Assembly (NCBI GenBank): GCA_963921345.3
Contig: CAWUFE020000001.1
Coordinates: 310,001 to 374,000, forward strand
DNA length: 64,000 nucleotides
Direction of reading: 5' to 3'
DNA from: Hoeflea_A sp963921345
Lineage (GTDB): Bacteria; Pseudomonadota; Alphaproteobacteria; Rhizobiales; Rhizobiaceae
Each line of letters starts with the position of its first letter. Positions within the stretch are counted from its first letter, which is position 1. The notes beneath the pieces were generated by a model. It saw only the letters and a program-made list of their open reading frames with translations, was not told the origin of the DNA and ran no database searches. Below, piece after piece: positions 58,289 through 64,000 of this stretch. The translations under genes were made by a program, and so were the position numbers.

Positions 58289-58304
58289 TTGATTGTGAAA
58301 TCAA
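58289..58304. promoter_or_regulatory. TTGATT-GTGA-AATCAA palindrome, likely OxyR-type operator
   Basis: A perfect 6-4-6 palindrome in the divergent dps/oxyR-like region, in an AT-rich stretch. It keeps the T-N11-A layout of LysR-family sites. More ATAT-rich half-sites lie at 58312-58338. Confidence 0.5.
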
Positions 58305-58347
58305 TAAAACAACTAGTAATTATTGAGAATATCTATAATTGGTCGAA

Positions 58348-59253
58348 ATGGTCAGCCTCCGCCAACTCCGCTTCTTCGTCGCGCTCGCAGATGAGCTGAA
58401 CTTTTCTCGAGCGGCGGAAAACTGTCACGTCACGCAACCGACGCTGAGTGCCGGCTTGAAGGAGCTGGAAGACACGCTCGGGGTTCAGCTGGCCGAGCGC
58501 ACCAAGCGTTCCGTTCTGCTTACACCTGTTGGCGAGGAGATCGCCCGCCGGGCGAAAGCCGTGCTGCTGGCGACGCGGGAGATCGAAGATTTTGCCTCGC
58601 AAAGCAGACATCCGCTGGAAGGCGATTTGAAGCTCGGAGCAATCCCGACGATCGGGCCCTTTCTGCTTCCGAAGGCCCTGCCCGGCATTCGCCGCCGTTT
58701 CCCGAAGCTGAAGCTCTATTTGCGCGAAGAAATGACGGAACAGCTGATCGACGGCCTTGTCGGCGGCCGGTTGGATCTCATTTTGATGGCCATGCCGTTT
58801 GAAGTCGGAAACCTGACGAAACGGGTTCTTTTCGAGGACGGGTATCAACTGGCTTCGCCGTCCGACAGCCCCTTGAGCGGTCTGAAACGGGCCGCAGCCA
58901 AAGACCTCGCCGGCACCCGGCTTATGCTGCTGGAGGGTAGCAATTGCCTGCAGCGCCATGCGGTTGCGGCGTTTCCCGAAGGTGTGCTCGAGCAGGACGG
59001 TAGTTTCGCGGCGACCAGCATGCAGACTCTGGTCTCCATGGTCTCGGAGGGGCTCGGGGTAACCCTCCTCCCGGATCTGGCCGTCGATGCGGGCATTGCG
59101 CAGGGGCAGAACCTGACCCTCACGCCGCTCGACGGCGCCCGATCGCGCCGGGTCGTCCTGGTGTGGCGATCGACGTCGCCACGTCAGGAGTTGTTCGAGG
59201 CGATTGCCGGGATCATTGCCAAAACAAGGAACCGAATGAATGTGCCGGGCTGA
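58348..59253 (+). CDS. oxyR: OxyR-like LysR-family regulator lacking the second redox cysteine
   Basis: A 301-residue regulator from ATG 58348; a TTG nine bases upstream is also possible. The HTH (MVSLRQLRFFVALADELNFS, VTQPTLSAGLKELEDTLGVQ) and effector domain are those of OxyR: ERTKRSVLLTPVGEEI near residue 50 and LGAIPTIGPFLLPKALPGIR near residue 96. The peroxidatic Cys is present as Cys200 in LLEGSNCLQRHA, matching E. coli Cys199. The position of the resolving Cys208 holds Phe, and no other Cys is close. It may work as a one-cysteine sensor. Divergent from dps. Confidence 0.8.
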   Translation: MVSLRQLRFFVALADELNFSRAAENCHVTQPTLSAGLKELEDTLGVQLAERTKRSVLLTPVGEEIARRAKAVLLATREIEDFASQSRHPLEGDLKLGAIPTIGPFLLPKALPGIRRRFPKLKLYLREEMTEQLIDGLVGGRLDLILMAMPFEVGNLTKRVLFEDGYQLASPSDSPLSGLKRAAAKDLAGTRLMLLEGSNCLQRHAVAAFPEGVLEQDGSFAATSMQTLVSMVSEGLGVTLLPDLAVDAGIAQGQNLTLTPLDGARSRRVVLVWRSTSPRQELFEAIAGIIAKTRNRMNVPG

Positions 59254-59271
59254 TCAGCTTGGCGGCTTGAA

Positions 59272-59670
59272 TTACCGCTCGACCAGCGCTCCCACATAAT
59301 ACCAGCGGCCCGCCTTCTTTCGGAATTGGCTGAGCTCGCGGTGGGTGTTGAGCTGGCCGCCGGCGAGATAGCGGGCTTCGAACAGAACCGTGCCTTCGCG
59401 ATCGTCGGGGCCGCCCTTGTCCGTTCGGATCACCGTCAGCCCCGTCCAGAGGTTGTTCTCCGCCCACTGCGCCACCGCCGGCGTATCGAAAGCCGGCTGA
59501 TATTTCGGCCACAGCGTGTCGCGAATGTAGTCCAGTTGCTTGAGAACATAGGCGGTGTAGCGCGAGCGCATCAGCTCTTCCGCGGTGCGCGGAAGCCGAT
59601 CGCCGCTCAGGTAGAGGCCGCAACAATCCGCTAACGGCACGCCGCTTCCGCAGTGACATTGATCGCCCAA
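59272..59670 (-). CDS. YchJ-family protein (SEC-C-like metal-binding plus NTF2-like)
   Basis: A 132-residue protein. The N-terminal CHCGSGVPLADCCGLYLSG is the SEC-C-type zinc motif; the rest (AEELMRSRYTAYVLKQLDYI to KKAGRWYYVGALVER) is the NTF2-like YchJ domain. Only one SEC-C motif is present, whereas E. coli YchJ has a second at the C-terminus, so this is the short form. Function is unknown. It is convergent with the OxyR-like gene, 18 bp apart. Confidence 0.88.
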   Translation of the reverse strand: MGDQCHCGSGVPLADCCGLYLSGDRLPRTAEELMRSRYTAYVLKQLDYIRDTLWPKYQPAFDTPAVAQWAENNLWTGLTVIRTDKGGPDDREGTVLFEARYLAGGQLNTHRELSQFRKKAGRWYYVGALVER

Positions 59671-59810
59671 AATGCGCCTCCGATTCCGGTGCCAATCATC
59701 GTATCACCGCGCCGTGGCCTATATCCATTGCCAGATGTTCTGTAAGATCAAAAACAGTCATTTCTCCATTATTCATTGTAGGCGGATCGTATTGGAGAGG
59801 GAGGCATGAA

Positions 59811-60518
59811 TTGAAAACGGTGATCGCGGGATTTGTCCTACTCTTAACACTGATGAGCAATGCACAAGCGGAATTTGTTGGTAGCCTAAAACTCGTACCA
59901 GAAGGCTGCATGGAGCAAACATATTGTTGGCTGGCGGAAGATTTTGGTTTCATCGACAAGAACGGGATTGGCTGGCAGGCCGACAAAGGCGACAAAACCG
60001 ACGGTGCGTCGATTCCCAAATGGGCACAACGTTTTGTAGGCGTTCCATTTACGCCAGAGTATCTCAAAGCCTCAGTGCTGCATGATCATTACTCCAAGAG
60101 TGTCCGCCCGGTCAGAGGTTGGTTTGAGACGCAGCGTATGTTTCATGAAGTTCTGCTGGCCTCGGGCGTTTCAAGCAAACGCGCTGCTGTTTTATACGCA
60201 GGTGTGCTTCTTGGCTCCGGCAAATGGATTACAAGGATCGAGGGCAGGCCGTGTGAAGCGGGGACCATGTGTTTCAACAGCGTTCCAGGGCCGAGATCGG
60301 ATTTTATCGCGTCGTACCTCGTTACCGAACCGGAAAGTTTCGGTGAGCGCGATTACAGGTTGTCTTTCCGGAAACTGAAGGCGGCGATTGAAGCGAGCGA
60401 TGGGATGAGCGAATCCGAAGTCGAGGCCCTGGTATTGGTGGAAAGGCCCGATAGTGTTTTCCTGGCAAACCCTAGCGGTTACCTCGGTCATAGATATCAT
60501 GGCGGTTATTGGGAATAG
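59811..60518 (+). CDS. Secreted DUF1353 protein
   Basis: A 235-residue protein with a Sec signal (residues 1-20, KTVIAGFVLLLTLMSNAQA). The mature region has the DUF1353 signature: DKTDGASIPKWAQRFVGVPF near residue 62, LKASVLHDHYS near residue 85 and an ETQRMFHEVLLASGV helix. The start is a TTG at 59811 with GGAGAGGGAGG upstream; the ATG at 59806 is out of frame and would stop after one codon. DUF1353 proteins occur in phages and bacterial envelopes, and their role is unknown. GC is lower than in neighbouring genes, so acquisition is possible. Confidence 0.75.
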   Translation: MKTVIAGFVLLLTLMSNAQAEFVGSLKLVPEGCMEQTYCWLAEDFGFIDKNGIGWQADKGDKTDGASIPKWAQRFVGVPFTPEYLKASVLHDHYSKSVRPVRGWFETQRMFHEVLLASGVSSKRAAVLYAGVLLGSGKWITRIEGRPCEAGTMCFNSVPGPRSDFIASYLVTEPESFGERDYRLSFRKLKAAIEASDGMSESEVEALVLVERPDSVFLANPSGYLGHRYHGGYWE

Positions 60519-60617
60519 AAAACACTGAAACGCTATGAGTCAGGGTGTGGTGTTCTCAGTTGCTGATCGAACTGATGAACAGCTGCTACACCAAACCTCC
60601 GAGCCTTGACCGGTATG

Positions 60618-61637
60618 TCAGGCCTCGGCCTGCAATAGCGGCTGCAGTCGCTTGATGATTTCGCCTGCCGTCACCGTCTTGGCGCAGGGCTGTACCGTGC
60701 CTTCCGGCACCAGCGGACAGTCGCGCTTGCGGCAGGGGGCGCAGTCGATGTCCGTGGCGACGGTGTCGACCCGGCCGCCGCGCGGGCCGGTGAGGCCGGG
60801 CACGGTGCTCATCGAAATCTGTATCGTCGGCAGGTCGAGCGCGCAGGCCAGGTGGGTGAGGCCGGTGTCGGTGCCGACCGCGGCGACGCAGTGGCTCATG
60901 ATGTCGGCGACCTCGGCGAGGCCGGTCTTGCGCACCACCCGGGTCTCGGGCACCGCCCGGGCGATTTCCTCGGTCACTTCGTGTTCCGCCGGCGTTGCAT
61001 AGGTGACGACCGGAACCAGACCGTCATTGACCAGCAGGCGGGCGAGCTCGGACCAGCCGGCGAGATGCCAGTGCTTGCTCGGCCAGCTGGTGCCGTGCAG
61101 CAGGAAAACGCCGCGCTCGTCCGCTCCGCGCACCGGATCCGGCAACAGGCCGTAGCGCAACGCCTCGAGATCGGGCTCGTAGTCGAGCACCTTGCCAAGC
61201 AAAATGCGGGTGCGGTCGATCGCGTGCAGGTCCTTTCGGACGACGTGACAGTCGGCATAAAACAGGCTGGCGACCGGTTCGCGAACGCTCTTGCGGTGCA
61301 GGCCGGCGATCGGCGCGCCGGCGAGACGCGCCAGCAATGCGCTCTTCATCAGTCCCTGGGCGTCGATGACCAGATCGTATTTTTCGGCGCGGATGGTGCG
61401 CCAGAACTGGCCGATTTCCTTCTGCGTCGCCGGGGCCAGCAGCGAGGTGCGCCAGCGCCGAACGGCGACCCGGTGGATGCGGCCGACGCCCGGATGCAGC
61501 CGCACCAGGTCGACGAAGGGTTCTTCGACGCACCAGTCGACCTCCAGGTCGTCGCGCGCGGCGAGCGCATCGGTGAGCGCCGGGAAGGTGTGGATGACGT
61601 CGCCCATGGAAGACGTCTTGACCAGCAACACCTTCAT
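60618..61637 (-). CDS. waaC: Lipopolysaccharide heptosyltransferase I
   Basis: A 339-residue GT9-family enzyme (MKVLLVKTSSMGDVIHTFPA) that adds the first L-glycero-D-manno-heptose to Kdo in the LPS inner core on the cytoplasmic face. Motifs: VIDAQGLMKSALLARLAG near residue 89, FLLHGTSWPSKHWHLAGWSE near residue 176 and AVGTDTGLTHLACALDLPTI near residue 253. Near the end there is a cluster of four cysteines (DCAPCRKRDCPL, then PCAKT), as in many alphaproteobacterial members. The ATG overlaps the waaF stop by 4 bp. It is the last gene of the hldD-waaF-waaC operon. Confidence 0.9.
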   Translation of the reverse strand: MKVLLVKTSSMGDVIHTFPALTDALAARDDLEVDWCVEEPFVDLVRLHPGVGRIHRVAVRRWRTSLLAPATQKEIGQFWRTIRAEKYDLVIDAQGLMKSALLARLAGAPIAGLHRKSVREPVASLFYADCHVVRKDLHAIDRTRILLGKVLDYEPDLEALRYGLLPDPVRGADERGVFLLHGTSWPSKHWHLAGWSELARLLVNDGLVPVVTYATPAEHEVTEEIARAVPETRVVRKTGLAEVADIMSHCVAAVGTDTGLTHLACALDLPTIQISMSTVPGLTGPRGGRVDTVATDIDCAPCRKRDCPLVPEGTVQPCAKTVTAGEIIKRLQPLLQAEA

Positions 61638-62644
61638 GGCGAGCGTCCGTCCGGTGCGAGCAGCCGGTCAGCGGCGGCGGAGACCCGTTCCACGTCGAGC
61701 CGGTTCATGCAGTCCATGTGGCCGAGCGGGCAGGTGCGCTTGTGGCAGGGCGAACAGTCGAGCTCGAGCCACAGCAGCTCCCGCATTTCGGTGAGCGGCG
61801 GCGTGTTGTGCGGCGAGGTGGAACCGTAGACGGCCACCACCGGCGTGCCGACGGCGGCGGCGATATGCATCAGGCCGCTGTCGTTGGTGACCGCCAGCCG
61901 GGCGCCGGCGAGGAGGTCGATGGCGTCGTCCAGGGCGGTCTTGCCGGTGAGGTCGTCGATGTCGGGCGCGAGGGCGGCGATCTCGGCGGCGACGGCCGAA
62001 TCCTTCGGCGAGCCGAGCAGCACGACCCGCAGGCCCCGTGCCGTCAGTTGCGATGCAAGTTGCGCATAATGGGCCGACGGCCAGCGCTTGGCCGGGCCGA
62101 ATTCGGCGCCGGGCATCAGGGCGACGTAGTTTTGCGCGTCAAGACCGTGCCGGGCGAGCAGGGCGGCTTGGTTTTCGGCGTCGACATCCAGCTCGGGATC
62201 GCGGTAAGTGCCGCCTCCGGCGAGATTGTAGAACATCTCCGCGGTGCGCTTCTTGAGATCCTCCGGCAGCGGCACGATGTTGTTGAGCAGGCCGTAGCGC
62301 AGTTCCTTCAGGTAGCCGGTGCGCCGCCGGATGCCGGCAAAAAACGGGATAAGCGCCGATTTCCAGTTGCCTTGCATGACAAAGGCGTGGCTGTAGGCGC
62401 CGCGCATCGCCCGGCCCGCTTTCAGCCGCTCGGCAAGCGCGACGCGGCCGCGCGGGAACGGGTCGTCGACAAAGCCGGTGATCTCGGGCATGCGGCGGAC
62501 CAGCGGCGCCATGAAGGCCGGCGCCATGAGGTCGATCGCCGCATCCGGGAAGCGCTCGCGCAATGCCGAAAACAGACATTGCGCCATCACCATGTCACCG
62601 ACCCAGCGCGGGGCGATCACAAGGATGGTTGGGTTTTCAGCCAT
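61634..62644 (-). CDS. waaF: Lipopolysaccharide heptosyltransferase II
   Basis: A 336-residue GT9-family enzyme (PTILVIAPRWVGDMVMAQCL) that adds the second heptose. Motifs: FVMQGNWKSALIPFFAGI near residue 89, VALMPGAEFGPAKRWPSAHY near residue 175, and VTNDSGLMHIAAAVGTPVVA near residue 251, followed by YGSTSPHNTPP. The C-terminal SPCHKRTCPLGHMDCMNRL fits WaaF. It overlaps hldD upstream by 28 bp and waaC downstream by 4 bp, so the three are tightly coupled. Confidence 0.92.
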   Translation of the reverse strand: MAENPTILVIAPRWVGDMVMAQCLFSALRERFPDAAIDLMAPAFMAPLVRRMPEITGFVDDPFPRGRVALAERLKAGRAMRGAYSHAFVMQGNWKSALIPFFAGIRRRTGYLKELRYGLLNNIVPLPEDLKKRTAEMFYNLAGGGTYRDPELDVDAENQAALLARHGLDAQNYVALMPGAEFGPAKRWPSAHYAQLASQLTARGLRVVLLGSPKDSAVAAEIAALAPDIDDLTGKTALDDAIDLLAGARLAVTNDSGLMHIAAAVGTPVVAVYGSTSPHNTPPLTEMRELLWLELDCSPCHKRTCPLGHMDCMNRLDVERVSAAADRLLAPDGRSP

Positions 62645-63570
62645 TCGACATAGTCCCTGACGCCGGTCGCCACGTCGCGAAAGGCGCCATTGTATCCGGC
62701 CGCCCGAAGGCGGCCCATGTCGGCCTGGGTAAAGCTCTGGTAACGGCCCTTCAGGTGGTCGGGAAAGTCGACATATTCGATCTCACCGCGGCCGAGCGTG
62801 TCGATCACGGCTTCCGCCACCGTCCTGAACGGTTCGGCCCGGCCGGTGCCGCAGTTGAAGATGCCGGAGAGACCGCGCCGCCAGCACCACAGCGCGACAT
62901 CGGCGACGTCCGCCACATGGATGAAATCGCGGCTCTGCTCGCCCGGACCGTAGCCGTCATTGGCGCCGAAGAGTTTAGGGTTCTCGCCCTTTTCGAGCTG
63001 CCCGAACAGGTGGAAGGCGACGGAGGCCATCGATCCCTTGTGGGCCTCGCGCGGGCCGTAGACGTTGAAGTAACGCAGGCCGATGACGGGCGAATGGTCG
63101 TCGCGCGTCAGCACCGTGCGCCGCACATAGTCGTCGAACAGCTTCTTGGAATAGCCGTAGACGTTGAGCGGCCGTTCGTTTTCGGGCGCTTCCGCGAACA
63201 CACTGCCGCCGCCATAGACCGCCGCCGACGAGGCGTAGACGAAGGGAATCGCGCGTTCCAGGCAGAACGCCATCAGGGTTTTGGAATAGGCGTAGTTCTC
63301 GCGCATCATGTAGCGGCCGTCCCACTCCGTCGTGGTCGAGCAGGCGCCCTGGTGAAAGACGACGTCGAAGGCATCCGCAGCACCCGCTTCGATACGGGCG
63401 AGAAAGGCGTCCTTGTCCTCGTAATCGGCGATGGCGAGATCGGCGATGTTGCGGAATTTGGTGCCGTCGGTGAGATCGTCGACGACCAGGATGTCGTCGC
63501 GGCCGGCGGCATTCAGCGCCGCCACCAGATTGCTGGCGATCATCCCCGCTCCGCCGGTGACCACGATCAT
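62617..63570 (-). CDS. hldD: ADP-L-glycero-D-manno-heptose 6-epimerase
   Basis: A 317-residue short-chain dehydrogenase-type epimerase. MIVVTGGAGMIASNLVAALN is the NADP-binding Rossmann motif. The catalytic pair lies in VYGYSKKLFDDYVRR (Tyr and Lys near residue 140), with Ser in YASSAAVYGGG near residue 113. Further family blocks are GLRYFNVYGPREAHKGSMAS and YGPGEQSRDFIHVADVADV. It converts ADP-D,D-heptose to ADP-L,D-heptose, the donor for WaaC and WaaF. ATG 63570 gives the family start. It is divergent from hldE across 106 bp. Confidence 0.93.
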   Translation of the reverse strand: MIVVTGGAGMIASNLVAALNAAGRDDILVVDDLTDGTKFRNIADLAIADYEDKDAFLARIEAGAADAFDVVFHQGACSTTTEWDGRYMMRENYAYSKTLMAFCLERAIPFVYASSAAVYGGGSVFAEAPENERPLNVYGYSKKLFDDYVRRTVLTRDDHSPVIGLRYFNVYGPREAHKGSMASVAFHLFGQLEKGENPKLFGANDGYGPGEQSRDFIHVADVADVALWCWRRGLSGIFNCGTGRAEPFRTVAEAVIDTLGRGEIEYVDFPDHLKGRYQSFTQADMGRLRAAGYNGAFRDVATGVRDYVEWLKTQPSL

Positions 63571-63676
63571 GAAACGCTTTTCCTTTCCGCCGCTTGCTAG
63601 CCGTCTGTCCAGACTGTATTGGTGACCGCGCATTAGCACAAAGCCCGTTGGCCGAACAGATGGACCCCTGCCCGGC

Positions 63677-64000
63677 ATGCAATTAGAAACCGTCCAGGAG
63701 GCCCTGGGCCAATTTGCCGATCTCGCCGTTCTCGTCGTCGGCGATTTCATGGTCGACAGCTTCGTCTATGGCGACCTGGAGCGCATTTCGCCGGAGGCCT
63801 CCATACCGATCCTGCGCGGTCAGGACCAGCGGCAAATGCTGGGCGGCGGCGGCAACGTGGTCGCCAATGTCGTGTCGCTGGGCGCGACGGCCCTGCCGCT
63901 GACGGTGATCGGCGGCGACAATGCCGGCACGGACCTGAAAAGGATGCTGGCGGAACTGGGTGCCACCGGCGACGGCGTGCTGACCGGCGCCAGGCGGCAG
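63677..64000 (+). CDS. hldE: D-glycero-beta-D-manno-heptose-7-phosphate kinase, N-terminal part (partial)
   Basis: Open from ATG 63677 to the window edge (108 codons). The sequence VLVVGDFMVDSFVYGDLERI, then SPEASIPIL and MLGGGGNVVANVVSLGA, is the ribokinase-type kinase domain of HldE/RfaE1, which phosphorylates heptose-7-phosphate at C1. Whether the adenylyltransferase domain follows cannot be seen. It is divergent from hldD, so the genes for making ADP-heptose and transferring it lie together. Confidence 0.9.
   Translation, partial: MQLETVQEALGQFADLAVLVVGDFMVDSFVYGDLERISPEASIPILRGQDQRQMLGGGGNVVANVVSLGATALPLTVIGGDNAGTDLKRMLAELGATGDGVLTGARRQ

Overview
This window is a high-GC chromosomal segment from a Gram-negative alphaproteobacterium, most likely of the order Hyphomicrobiales (Rhizobiales). 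The evidence is the run of prolyl-tRNA deacylase-like gene, thioredoxin with TPR, LON-domain protein and Trm112-like protein, the LPS heptose genes (hldE, hldD, waaF, waaC), a DctPQM TRAP transporter, and the LysR/DeoR/TetR regulators. No rRNA, CRISPR array or complete prophage is visible. One tRNA (Gly, GCC) is present.

Layout. 0-16 kb is catabolic. It holds the end of hyuA with hyuB, a divergent DeoR/MFS unit and Tat-exported protein, a LysR gene with a DctPQM transporter, and a minus-strand operon encoding an FMN 2-hydroxyacid oxidase, a ThDP enzyme and a transthyretin-like protein. 16-24.5 kb holds a TPR-parvulin fusion, a haem-containing chemoreceptor, a nitroreductase, a SulP transporter and small secreted proteins. 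24.5-30.3 kb carries three paralogous exported S41-type peptidases, the first broken by one in-frame stop. 30.3-45 kb is accessory. It has a LuxR-type regulator, a frameshifted hydrolase remnant, an IS630-family element and three large signal-peptide-less proteins sharing a C-terminal DUF4214 module, interleaved with a DD-carboxypeptidase lipoprotein, an amidase and a TadG-like protein. 45-49 kb is conserved housekeeping. 49-57 kb is dominated by a 1648-residue modular GH5 protein sitting between the two halves of a duplicated LysR/tautomerase divergent promoter. 57-60.5 kb looks like a stress block (UspA, Dps, a one-cysteine OxyR-like regulator). 60.6-64 kb is the LPS inner-core heptose locus, running off the right edge inside hldE.

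The signal least explained by known features is a family of three intergenic elements of about 270 bp (21080-21352, 49143-49413, 56971-57240), all in the same orientation. Their core is conserved, but the long terminal inverted-repeat arms differ in sequence from copy to copy while staying complementary within each copy. An internal stem also shows paired changes. This suggests selection on a folded RNA or DNA structure, or insertion of a core into unrelated palindromes.

Other points of note: a 10-bp-periodic TGCA array in front of the deoR-type gene; an IS630 copy inserted exactly in a stop codon; near-identical inverted 3' ends of two DUF4214 genes 11.6 kb apart; a 740-bp in-frame direct repeat in the GH5 gene; and several broken genes. 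All assignments are by reading motifs, without database searches.
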